Source: Deltaproteobacteria bacterium
GTDB taxonomy: Bacteria > Acidobacteriota > Thermoanaerobaculia > Multivoradales > JAHZIX01
Direction: 5' to 3'
Assembly (NCBI GenBank): GCA_022601195.1
Contig: JAHZIX010000023.1
Span: forward strand, 62,001-126,000
DNA: 64,000 nucleotides
Position 1 is the first letter of the stretch; every line of letters starts with the position of its first letter. This document shows positions 9,569 through 17,170 of this stretch, in pieces. The position numbers and the translations under genes are program-made. The notes beneath the pieces are model-generated. The model saw only the letters and a program-made list of their open reading frames with translations, did not search any database and was not told the origin of the DNA.

Positions 9569-11026
9569 ATGAAAACCTCTGTTACTGGTCCCGTTCGGGT
9601 TCGCTTTGCCCCCTCTCCAACAGGATTTCTGCACGTTGGTGGCGCCCGCACTGCCATCTACAACGAGTTGCTCCGGGAAAATCTTGGCGGCAGCTTCATT
9701 CTGCGCATCGAGGACACGGATGCCCAGCGCTCCGATGCCGCCATGATCGAGCAGATTTGCTCCGGGTTGCGGTGGATAGGCGTCCAGTGGGATGAAGGTC
9801 CTTTCTTGCAGAGCGACGGGCTGGAACGCCACCAACAGGCAGCCCAACAACTTCTCGAGCAAGGAAAGGCCTTTCGCTGTTTCAGGACCTCGGAGGAGAT
9901 CGAGGCAGCTCGGAGTCAAGCCCAGGCGAAAGGTGAGACTCTTCGCTATCGGGATTTCTTCGCGCCTCCTTCGGCCGACGAAGAAGCTCAGCGGTTGGCT
10001 GCCAAGGAGCCCTTCGTGGTGCGCTTCCGATGCTCGGACGACAGCCTCCATTTTTCGGACCTGGTCCGCGGAGAGGTCGAATTCCCCGCTGGATCCCTAG
10101 ATGATTTCGTCATTCTGCGTTCCGACGGCTCTCCTACCTACCATTTATCGGTGGTTTGTGACGACGTGGAGATGCGGGTGACTCATGTGATCCGCGGTGA
10201 TGATCACCTGTCGAATACACCAAAGCACGTCGACCTGTTTCGCGCCTTGGGAGCTCCTGTTCCGGTCTTCGTTCACCTACCGCTCATTCTTGGCTCCGAC
10301 AAAAAGCGCCTTTCCAAACGCACCGGGGCAACCTCGGTAGAGGAGTTTCGGGATCAGGGTTTTCTGCCTCAGGCTCTCTACAATGCCTTGGGTTTACTGG
10401 GGTGGTCTCCGGGCGGCGATCGGGAAATCATGAGCCGAAAGGAGATGGTCGAGCTCTTCACCGTCGAGCGCATCAATTCTTCGGCGGCGATCTTCGATCG
10501 CGACAAACTCAGTTGGCTCAACGCTCAGTACATGTCCAGCCTCAGCTTGGAGGAGGTGGCCAAGTATGCCTCCCCTTTCCTGGCTCCCCTTGGCCTCGAT
10601 GGTCTCGAAGGAGAGAGTCGGCAACGGTTGATGGCAGCTTTGGAGCTGCACCGCAGCCGTGCCAAGACTCTGGAAGAGTTGGGTCCGATGCTGGTTCCTT
10701 ATTTCCAAGAAGAGCTGGTCTACGTGGTGGAGAGCTGTCAGAAGTTTCTCTCTCAGGAATCTCTGCCGGGTCACCTGGAGGCACTCGCTGCCAGATTCGC
10801 AGCCCTCGAGGAGTTCTCCCCGGAGGCCTTGGAGCAAGAGCTAAGGCAGCTTTCAGAAGCCGTCGAGGTCAAAGCCGGAGTGCTGATTCACCCCACTCGG
10901 ATGGCCCTCACCGCCTCCAAGAAAGGCCCGTCTCTTTTCGAGCTGGTGGCAACCATGGGGAGGGAGGCCACTGGGCGCCATTTGGCGAATTTCGTTGGCT
11001 TCTTAGGCCGCGAAGGTTCTTCCTAA
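9569..11026 (+). CDS. gltX: Glutamyl-tRNA synthetase
   Basis: A protein of 485 residues, usual length. A class I synthetase that charges tRNA-Glu, and in many bacteria also tRNA-Gln. The HIGH region is FAPSPTGFLHVGGART (~residues 13-28), and the KMSKS loop is DKKRLSKRTGAT (~250). The anticodon-binding C-terminal helical domain follows. ATG 9569 is chosen because GGAG lies 6 nt upstream and the protein then begins with the expected VRVRFAPSPTG strand. Only one GltX is seen here, so whether it is discriminating cannot be told. Its stop overlaps the stop of the converging peptidase gene. Confidence 0.96.
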   Translation: MKTSVTGPVRVRFAPSPTGFLHVGGARTAIYNELLRENLGGSFILRIEDTDAQRSDAAMIEQICSGLRWIGVQWDEGPFLQSDGLERHQQAAQQLLEQGKAFRCFRTSEEIEAARSQAQAKGETLRYRDFFAPPSADEEAQRLAAKEPFVVRFRCSDDSLHFSDLVRGEVEFPAGSLDDFVILRSDGSPTYHLSVVCDDVEMRVTHVIRGDDHLSNTPKHVDLFRALGAPVPVFVHLPLILGSDKKRLSKRTGATSVEEFRDQGFLPQALYNALGLLGWSPGGDREIMSRKEMVELFTVERINSSAAIFDRDKLSWLNAQYMSSLSLEEVAKYASPFLAPLGLDGLEGESRQRLMAALELHRSRAKTLEELGPMLVPYFQEELVYVVESCQKFLSQESLPGHLEALAARFAALEEFSPEALEQELRQLSEAVEVKAGVLIHPTRMALTASKKGPSLFELVATMGREATGRHLANFVGFLGREGSS

Positions 11027-12072
11027 GGCCTTTGTTTCTCGGTCTCTAGGTTTCTCGGTTTCCCGAGAGGCTGGAGATCCCGAGCTGCCGGCAGTATCCC
11101 GAAGCCGTCGGCGCTGCGAACCCCATCGACAATCGCCTCGGCAACGGCCTGTTCGGCAAGGAAGCCCACCTGGTTGACGGAAGCTTCTTTCTTGGCGGAG
11201 GAGAGAGCGACCACCAAGTCGCCATCGAATAAGGATAGGGCGGGCTTTAGGGCTCGGTAGAACCCTCCAAAAGCCATCTGGCATACCTTGGAAAGCTCTG
11301 TCTTCGTGAGGGCCGCATCGGTGAGGACGGCAGCCAGGGTGGTATTGCCTTCCCAGGGGTCTTCTTTCCCAGGCTGCAGGGCTGCCAGCACCCGACCAGC
11401 ATCCACGAGTTCCAGGGAGCTCGGATCCAGGCGGCAGCCGGCGATGAGCTGGTTGGTGCCGGGGTCTCGGACATCTCCGAAAGCGTTCACTGCCACTGCC
11501 GCCGCCACGGTGACTCCCGTGGGGGTGGTTAGGCTGGCGAAGCCAAAGCCCCCCTTCATGGCCCGTTCAGGGCCTAGAACCTTGCCGACGGTGGCGCCGG
11601 TACCTGCGCCGACGCTGCCCCGCTGTAACTGAGAGCTCGTGCTCATTCCCTCCGCTGTACGAATCGCCTCCGAAACGAGGGCCGCCGTCGGTACCGCTTC
11701 AGCGGAGCCAAAGGCGAGGTCGAAGAGAATCGCTGTCGGCACCAGTGGAACGGGTCGCACGCCGGTTCGAAAACCGATTCCCCGTTGGGCGAGGTGGTCG
11801 ACCACCGGTGTGGCCGCATCGAGGCCAAAGCCGCTACCCCCAGCCAGGACCACCGCGTGAGCACGACTCGCTACGTGGTTGGGGGAGATCAGAGAGTCGA
11901 ACTGTCGGGTTCCGGTGGCGGAACCTCGCAGCTCGGCGCAAGCTACGGCTCCTTGGGGGCAAAGGATGACGGTAACGCCGGTCTTTCCCCAGAGGTCGCT
12001 TCCGTGGCCGATAGCAAAGCCGGGTAAGTCCAAGCAGTAGTTGGTGTTGGGGAGCGGTGGAAAAGTTGTCAT
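11023..12072 (-). CDS. P1 family peptidase (S58, DmpA-like)
   Basis: A protein of 349 residues from ATG 12072. Family S58 enzymes are N-terminal nucleophile aminopeptidases that mature by self-cleavage. Seen: the N-terminal GHGSDLWGKTGVTVILCP, the GGSGFGLDAA segment, the GSVGAGTGATVGK stretch, and NAFGDVRDP after VTVAAAVAVNAFG. The later NTTLAAVLTDAALTKTELSKVCQMAFGGFYRALKP stretch is typical. The expected Ser nucleophile region lies near the NTTLAAV segment, where Thr replaces Ser, as also occurs in related members. Substrate unknown: D-amino acid or beta-peptides are known for relatives. No secretion signal. Confidence 0.85.
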   Translation of the reverse strand: MTTFPPLPNTNYCLDLPGFAIGHGSDLWGKTGVTVILCPQGAVACAELRGSATGTRQFDSLISPNHVASRAHAVVLAGGSGFGLDAATPVVDHLAQRGIGFRTGVRPVPLVPTAILFDLAFGSAEAVPTAALVSEAIRTAEGMSTSSQLQRGSVGAGTGATVGKVLGPERAMKGGFGFASLTTPTGVTVAAAVAVNAFGDVRDPGTNQLIAGCRLDPSSLELVDAGRVLAALQPGKEDPWEGNTTLAAVLTDAALTKTELSKVCQMAFGGFYRALKPALSLFDGDLVVALSSAKKEASVNQVGFLAEQAVAEAIVDGVRSADGFGILPAARDLQPLGKPRNLETEKQRP

Positions 12073-12166
12073 GATCGGGGATTCTAGCGGGTGTTTCCGG
12101 CCGCGAGTGGTCTCCCGGGGGAAAGTCTCCCTTGTCAACGTCTCGGGGATAGCCGACAATGTCGGA

Positions 12167-12643
12167 GTGAAAAAATTTCGCCCCATACACGGCATCGCCA
12201 TCGTCATTGCTTTCTCAGTCCTCATGTGGTTCGCGAGCTATGCCCTCGATGGGGGCTTGAGGCGGTCCGGTCATGAGAGAGTAGCTCCGCAGCGGGACGG
12301 TACCGTTCGGATCGACACGACAGGGCAGGATCCCCTCCAGGTTCGTTTTTTTCGTTTTCTGAATCCAGCCAACCAGGAAGTCGATTTCTTCGTCGCTCGG
12401 GATGCGGCGGGTGATTTTCAGGTTGCCTTCGACGCCAACGAGGTCTGTTTCAAGCACGATCGAGGGTATCGAGCGGAGGGGGAGTGGGTCGTGTGCAACT
12501 GGTGCGACAAGGCGTTTCGTATTGGTGCGATCAATGACGGGGGAGGGGGCTGCAAGCCTGTTCCCTTGGATTTCCAGCTTCAGAATAAGGAGATGGTGAT
12601 CGCAGAAGCAGAGATTCTCAAGGGGTGGAGGTTCTTCCGCTGA
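12167..12643 (+). CDS. DUF2318-like membrane-anchored protein with Cys-rich site
   Basis: A protein of 158 residues from GTG 12167 (KKFRP then hydrophobic helix IHGIAIVIAFSVLMWFASYAL). The outer domain carries VCFKHDRGYRAEGEWVVCNWCDKAF and GGGGCKPVPL, matching the DUF2318/FtrD-type pattern of paired cysteines. Those proteins are predicted to bind iron-sulfur or metal and often accompany iron transport. No iron transport gene is adjacent here, so the partner is unknown. The start is uncertain: in-frame GTG at 12107 and the divergent start of the P1 peptidase at 12072 limit the choices. Confidence 0.75.
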   Translation: MKKFRPIHGIAIVIAFSVLMWFASYALDGGLRRSGHERVAPQRDGTVRIDTTGQDPLQVRFFRFLNPANQEVDFFVARDAAGDFQVAFDANEVCFKHDRGYRAEGEWVVCNWCDKAFRIGAINDGGGGCKPVPLDFQLQNKEMVIAEAEILKGWRFFR

Positions 12644-12747
12644 GGGTGGAGGAATAGCAAAGCCGGCGCGAGCGTGGTATATCTCTAATCCAAGTCGCCG
12701 GGTGGCTGACTCCATTGCAACCCCCCCGAGGCGTAGTCGCAGTTTTC

Positions 12748-12776
12748 CGAACGGTGGCCACGCCCTAGAATGAGTC
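12748..12776 (+). promoter_or_regulatory. Possible promoter of the mglB-mglA cluster
   Basis: A good -10 (TAGAAT) lies 17 nt after a weak -35 (TTTTCC), about 60 nt before mglB. A 5-bp inverted repeat (CGAGC/GCTCG, around 12783-12799) lies just downstream and could be an operator. Weak -35, so tentative. Confidence 0.35.
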
Positions 12777-12833
12777 GATTAACGAGCAGGTATAGCTCGT
12801 GTTTAGGTGTCGCCTGGCTTGGAAAGGACGAAA

Positions 12834-13328
12834 ATGAGTTCGCAGAACTTCGTGCTCTACGAAGAGGGGTTTCATCGCCTCGAAGCAGCGCTAAAGCGCC
12901 TGCGGCAGGACGCCAATGCCAAGGCGGTCTTCCTCATCGACAAGAACGGTCAGCAGATCGCTGCGGCCGGTGAAGTAGAGCAATTTGACACGACGTCCTT
13001 GGCATCTCTGACTGCCGGCAATGTGGCGGCAACAGACGGTCTTGCGAAATTAATCGGCGAGCGAGAGTTCTCCGTGCTTTTTCACGAAGGTCAGCAGGAT
13101 CACATTCACATTTCGATCGTCGCAAAGCGGGCGATTCTGGTGGTGATCTTCGACGATCGATCTTCTTTGGGACTCACCCGCCTGCGCGTCCGCCAGGCGA
13201 ACGGTGATCTGGAGAAGATCTTCGAGGCCATGGCGCAGCAGAATAAGGTAGGTCCCATTGGGGGGAAAGAAGCTAGTCCCTTTTCGGAAATTACCGACGA
13301 GGATATCGACGCTCTCTTTAGCGAATAA
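12834..13328 (+). CDS. mglB: Roadblock/LC7 domain protein, MglB-like GTPase-activating protein
   Basis: A protein of 164 residues from ATG 12834, with GGAAAGGA ideally placed upstream. The roadblock/LC7 fold is recognisable: LKRLRQDANAKAVFLIDKNGQQIAAAG (strand-turn-strand start) then SLASLTAGNVAATDGLAKLIG and HISIVAKRAILVVIFDD. MglB is the GAP for the Ras-like GTPase MglA; together they set cell polarity in Myxococcus. The MglA gene follows 115 bp downstream, making the pairing firm. The C-terminus has an acidic tail (EITDEDIDALFSE). Confidence 0.92.
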   Translation: MSSQNFVLYEEGFHRLEAALKRLRQDANAKAVFLIDKNGQQIAAAGEVEQFDTTSLASLTAGNVAATDGLAKLIGEREFSVLFHEGQQDHIHISIVAKRAILVVIFDDRSSLGLTRLRVRQANGDLEKIFEAMAQQNKVGPIGGKEASPFSEITDEDIDALFSE

Positions 13329-13443
13329 CTCAGGTCAGCGCGTTCGAATAACGAGCCGGTACCGCCGTGGATGGTGCTCTAAGAGGCTTCCTGGTGCCGT
13401 TTTCTCGTCGCAGTGAACTATCGATCAATCAGAGGGTCGCAGT

Positions 13444-14028
13444 ATGGCGTTCATCAACTACGCCAGCAAAGAAATCAACTGCAAGATCGTTTATTACGGT
13501 CCGGGTCTAGGTGGGAAAACCACCAACCTGCAGTTCATCTACAACAAGACCTCGCCAGAGGCTCGGGGAAAGATGATCTCGCTGGCTACAGAGGCAGATC
13601 GGACATTGTTCTTCGATTTTCTGCCCTTGGACCTCGGGACGATCCGCGGCTTTACGACGCGGTTTCATTTGTACACGGTCCCCGGTCAAGTCTTCTACGA
13701 CGCGAGTCGGAAGCTAATCCTCAAGGGCGTCGATGGCGTGGTCTTTGTGGCAGACAGCCAGGAATTACGGATGGAGGCGAATATCGAATCGATTCGCAAT
13801 CTAGGTGAGAACCTAGAAGAGAACGGGTTCGATCTGAAGACCATTCCCTACGCCCTTCAGTTCAACAAGAGAGATTTGCCGGATGTCCTTCCCGTTGATG
13901 AGATGTATCGCATTCTAAATTTCAAGCGCGAGCCGACCTTCGAGGGAATTGCGACCTCTGGAAAAGGAGTTTTCGATACCCTCAAGTCCGTCGCAAAACA
14001 AATTCTGATCGAGTTACGCAAGAGGTAG
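13444..14028 (+). CDS. mglA: MglA-type Ras-like small GTPase
   Basis: A protein of 194 residues, typical MglA length. G1 P-loop is [10 protein letters not shown] (~residue 20), the G3 region has TVPGQV in place of eukaryotic DTAGQ as normal for MglA, and the G4 motif is NKRDL (~140). The [22 protein letters not shown] segment is strongly conserved in the family. It is a GDP/GTP switch controlled by MglB, working at the cell poles in relatives. The third gene of the cluster follows 14 bp later. What process it steers here is unknown, as no gliding or pilus genes are in view. Confidence 0.95.
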   Translation: MAFINYASKEINCKIVYYGPGLGGKTTNLQFIYNKTSPEARGKMISLATEADRTLFFDFLPLDLGTIRGFTTRFHLYTVPGQVFYDASRKLILKGVDGVVFVADSQELRMEANIESIRNLGENLEENGFDLKTIPYALQFNKRDLPDVLPVDEMYRILNFKREPTFEGIATSGKGVFDTLKSVAKQILIELRKR

Positions 14029-14042
14029 GTGAAGAAGAAGGC

Positions 14043-14675
14043 ATGGCGAAAGAGTGGGAGCATAAAGACGTTGCGTATCTGAAGCGGTACGCTGGTACCA
14101 AGACCCTCGAGGAGTTGGCGGATCGCTTCTCCTCGAGCGCGCAGGATGTGAGCGCCAAACTTCAGGAGCTGAGCCTCGAGTGCAAGCCCTCGGTTTCCTC
14201 CGCGGGGATCTATGACGATCCCTCGGTGGATTCCTTCGGAGCTGGCCTGGAGCACCTGAATCATGGCAAATGGAAAAAGGCCCAGGCGGAATTCGAAAAG
14301 GTGATCGCCAAGGGTGATATTCCAGAGGTCGCCGATCGGGCTCGTCAGATGCTTCGGGTATGCGAAGCTTTTCAGAGTGAGCCCTCTGGCAACAGTATCG
14401 ACCCCTTTGTCCAGGCGGTATTCGAGAAGAACCGTGGTGCCTATGACGCGGCCTTGAAGATCTGCAGTGAAGGCGGTCGCCAAACCAAAGAGGAGCGATT
14501 CGCCTACCTGGCCGCTTCCGTCTATGCCCTTTCTGGTGAGGCGGACCCAGCGACGGCGGCTTTGCTCACCGCGGTGGAAATGAACCCCAAGAATCGTATC
14601 TATGCCTATCACGACCCCGATTTCCAGAGCCTCCTCGATTCGCCGGAGGTTCAGCAACTCTTCGAGGCTTCCTGA
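14043..14675 (+). CDS. HTH-like plus TPR-like protein linked to mglBA
   Basis: A protein of 210 residues starting ATG 14043, 14 bp after mglA. Residues ~5-45 (KDVAYLKRYAGTKTLEELADRF, then AQDVSAKLQEL) resemble a homeodomain-like HTH of the kind that begins 'W-x-x-x-D-x-x-Y-L'. The rest reads as TPR-like helix pairs: GLEHLNHGKWKKAQAEFEKVI, AYLAASVYALSGEADPATAALLTAVEMNPKN. I do not recognise a named family. Position argues for a partner or effector of the MglA/MglB switch. The last ~60 bases overlap the longest possible frame of yvcK. Confidence 0.75.
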   Translation: MAKEWEHKDVAYLKRYAGTKTLEELADRFSSSAQDVSAKLQELSLECKPSVSSAGIYDDPSVDSFGAGLEHLNHGKWKKAQAEFEKVIAKGDIPEVADRARQMLRVCEAFQSEPSGNSIDPFVQAVFEKNRGAYDAALKICSEGGRQTKEERFAYLAASVYALSGEADPATAALLTAVEMNPKNRIYAYHDPDFQSLLDSPEVQQLFEAS

Positions 14676-14700
14676 GATCGTTCCACCAGCACCTTCTTTG

Positions 14701-15747
14701 GTGGTGGTCGGGGGTGGCACTGGCTTGGCGGTGGTCCTCCGGGGACTCAAGAGTCACGTCGGAGAGGGTCTCGGACAACTGACAGGGGTGGTGACGGTCA
14801 CCGATGACGGGGGTTCCTCCGGTCGTCTACGACGCGATTTCGGCGTATTGCCGCCCGGTGACATCCGAAACTGCATCGTAGCCCTGTCGGAAGATGAAGA
14901 TCTTCTAGCCCGGTTGTTTCAGTACCGTTTCCCCAAGGGGGAGGGTTTGGCCGGCCATTCCTTCGGCAATCTCTTCCTTGCCGCGTTGACAGGTGTTACC
15001 GGAGATTTCTACCAAGCGATCCTGACCGCGGAGTCCATTCTGTCGGTACGTGGTCGGATTCTGCCAGCGACTTTGACGGACCTGAGGTTACGTGGTCTCG
15101 GTCGATCTGGGCGTACCTATGAAGGTGAATCGGCGGTTGGGCAATGCGGTGAACCTCTCCAGGGGCTGAGCCTCGTCCCAGGTTCACCGGCTGCTTTCGC
15201 CCCGGCTGTGACGGCCCTCGAAGAGGCCGATCTGATCCTTCTAGGTCCAGGGTCCCTGTACACCTCTATCCTGCCAAACCTCTTGATCCCTGGAGTCCAG
15301 GAGGCGATCCGCAGGAGCGGTGCTCCTGTAGCGCTATTGTTGAATCTGATGACCCAACCGGGCGAAACGGATGGGATGAGTGCGGTGGACCATGTCGCTG
15401 CTATTCAGCGCCTGGTGCCAAAAATAGAGCTCTCTGCGGTGATCGCCCACGAGGGGGAGCTTCCAGAAGCTCGGTTGAAGGCCTATGCCGAGGTAGGGTC
15501 GAAACCGATTCCCGTGGATCGCAGTGCGCTGGAGTCTTTAGGGGTGAAGGTGGCAGTTGCCGATCTACTGGCACCGGGCGACTTGATTCGCCATGATTCC
15601 GAGCGCCTGGGGTTGGCAGCGTTGTCTCTTCTTGGCGCCGGGGCTGTTCTCGAAAGCGGTCCTTTCCTCGGAGGAAATGCTCCACTCGAGCACGACAGCG
15701 CTGCCTCGCGCCCGATTCCGGGAACGGTTTCTTTGGGAGGTCAGTGA
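14701..15747 (+). CDS. yvcK: YvcK/CofD-family uridine diphosphate-sugar binding regulator
   Basis: A protein of 348 residues from GTG 14701. Seen: VVGGGTGLAVVLRGLK at the N-terminus, VTDDGGSSGRLRRDFGVLPPGDIRNCIVAL, and the LLGPGSLYTSILPNLL and LNLMTQPGETDGM segments. YvcK-type proteins bind UDP-GlcNAc and in Bacillus and Mycobacterium help control carbon flow and wall precursor synthesis through GlmS/GlmU. Here it overlaps glmU by one base and sits before glmS, a context which matches that role. The start is uncertain: ATG 14602 in frame would overlap the previous gene by 74 bp, and neither has a clear ribosome site. Confidence 0.9.
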   Translation: MVVGGGTGLAVVLRGLKSHVGEGLGQLTGVVTVTDDGGSSGRLRRDFGVLPPGDIRNCIVALSEDEDLLARLFQYRFPKGEGLAGHSFGNLFLAALTGVTGDFYQAILTAESILSVRGRILPATLTDLRLRGLGRSGRTYEGESAVGQCGEPLQGLSLVPGSPAAFAPAVTALEEADLILLGPGSLYTSILPNLLIPGVQEAIRRSGAPVALLLNLMTQPGETDGMSAVDHVAAIQRLVPKIELSAVIAHEGELPEARLKAYAEVGSKPIPVDRSALESLGVKVAVADLLAPGDLIRHDSERLGLAALSLLGAGAVLESGPFLGGNAPLEHDSAASRPIPGTVSLGGQ

Positions 15748-17165
15748 TGGCCTCTCAGGAAGAGCTGCCTGCTTCGCGATCGAAACGACTTCCACGGGTT
15801 GCGGTCATCTTGGCGGCTGGTCAGGGCACCCGGATGCGTTCTTCTCTCCCCAAAGTGCTTCATGAGGTCGCTGGTAGGCCGATGCTGGCCTGGGTCTTAG
15901 ATGCGGCTCGGGACGCCGGTTGTGAGCGCTTGTTGGTGGTCGTTGGTCACGGGGCAGAAAAGGTCCGGCAAGCTCTTGAGAGCCCAGATATCACCTGGGT
16001 TTACCAACACGAGCAATTGGGTACCGGCCACGCTGTCTTGCAGGCAGCGCCGGAGGTCACCAGGGAGAGCCTGGTCCTGGTTCTCAGCGGGGATGTGCCG
16101 CTGGTTTCCGGGGCCACTTTGACATCCCTGGCAGAGATGGCGAGCGCGGGTTGGGGAGCTCTGGCGGTGGCTATGCTGGAGGAGCCTGGAGGGTTGGGAC
16201 GGGTGCTGACCCACCTGGAGGGAGATTTCTCCCGCATTGTGGAGGCCGTGGATGCAAATCCCGAGGAGCTAGCGGTACAGCGGGTGAATGCGGGTCTCTA
16301 CGCCTTACCGGGGCCGGAGGTGTTCGAAGCGCTGAGCCAGCTGGGAACCGACAATGCCCAGGGAGAGATTTACCTGACGGATGCGGTGACGGCTGCAGCA
16401 AGCCAGGGGCGGAAGGTTGGATTGTTGGAACTGGCAGACCCGGCTGAGGCCTGGGGTGTCAACGACCGGCGGCAACTTGCCCAGGTGCACCAGCGTCTAT
16501 TGCAGCGTACCGTAGAACGTTTGATGAAAAGCGGTGTGACCATTCTCGACCCCGATCGCACGGCGGTGGAACCCGGCGTGGATGTGGGCCGAGACACCGT
16601 TCTTCACCCCGGGGTCACCTTGCTGGGCCACACCGTTATCGGTGAAGGCTGCACACTTCACGCGGGGGCTCACCTGCGGGATTGCCACATCGGGGCGGGT
16701 GTCACCATCGAACCTTACAGCTGTCTCCATAAGACTCAAGTGGCGGACTCTTGCCGAGTCGGCCCCTTTGCTCGCCTGCGTCCCGGGGCAGTTTTGGACA
16801 CCGGAGCTCGGGTAGGAAACTTCGTGGAGGTCAAGAATTCTCACCTCGGAGAGGGGAGCAAGGCTGGACATCTGGCCTACCTTGGAGATGCTCGGGTCGG
16901 GGAAGGGGCGAACATCGGCGCGGGGGTGGTGACCTGCAACTACGACGGTGAGAAGAAGCACCGCTCGGAGATCGGCAAGAAAGCCTTTGTGGGTAGCGAC
17001 ACCATGTTGGTGGCACCCGTAAGTGTAGGAGACGGTGCGACTACAGCTGCCGGATCGGTCATTACCAACGATGTCCCCGCCGGAGATCTTGGGGTTGGTC
17101 GAGCCCGCCAGCGCAATGTTAGTGGCTGGGCAAAGCGGCGTTCGCGCGGCAACGAAGGGGACTAG
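15747..17165 (+). CDS. glmU: Bifunctional GlcNAc-1-phosphate uridyltransferase / glucosamine-1-phosphate acetyltransferase
   Basis: A protein of 472 residues, standard for GlmU. The N-terminal pyrophosphorylase has AAGQGTRMRSSLPKVLHEVAGRPML (~25-50) and GDVPLV (~115). The C-terminal half (~255 on) is a left-handed beta-helix of hexapeptide turns ending GAGVVTCNYDG and the acetyl-CoA site region GSDTMLVAPVSVGDGATTAAGSVI. It makes UDP-GlcNAc for peptidoglycan and LPS. GGGAGG lies 7-12 nt upstream of ATG 15747; a GTG at 15744 is the alternative. glmS follows 5 bp downstream. Confidence 0.96.
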   Translation: MASQEELPASRSKRLPRVAVILAAGQGTRMRSSLPKVLHEVAGRPMLAWVLDAARDAGCERLLVVVGHGAEKVRQALESPDITWVYQHEQLGTGHAVLQAAPEVTRESLVLVLSGDVPLVSGATLTSLAEMASAGWGALAVAMLEEPGGLGRVLTHLEGDFSRIVEAVDANPEELAVQRVNAGLYALPGPEVFEALSQLGTDNAQGEIYLTDAVTAAASQGRKVGLLELADPAEAWGVNDRRQLAQVHQRLLQRTVERLMKSGVTILDPDRTAVEPGVDVGRDTVLHPGVTLLGHTVIGEGCTLHAGAHLRDCHIGAGVTIEPYSCLHKTQVADSCRVGPFARLRPGAVLDTGARVGNFVEVKNSHLGEGSKAGHLAYLGDARVGEGANIGAGVVTCNYDGEKKHRSEIGKKAFVGSDTMLVAPVSVGDGATTAAGSVITNDVPAGDLGVGRARQRNVSGWAKRRSRGNEGD

Positions 17166-17170
17166 GGGTC

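Noticed and set aside
10402..11049. Plus-strand second frame in gltX
   Set aside because: Arginine-rich shadow typical of GC-rich coding sequence.
11033..11075. Repeated GTTTCTCGG near the gltX/peptidase junction
   Set aside because: Only two imperfect copies with a spacing of about 16-17 bp; not clearly part of the 15-bp family.
13857..14750. Minus-strand 297-codon frame opposite mglA and the HTH/TPR gene
   Set aside because: Shadow; the plus-strand genes have strong motifs and ribosome sites.
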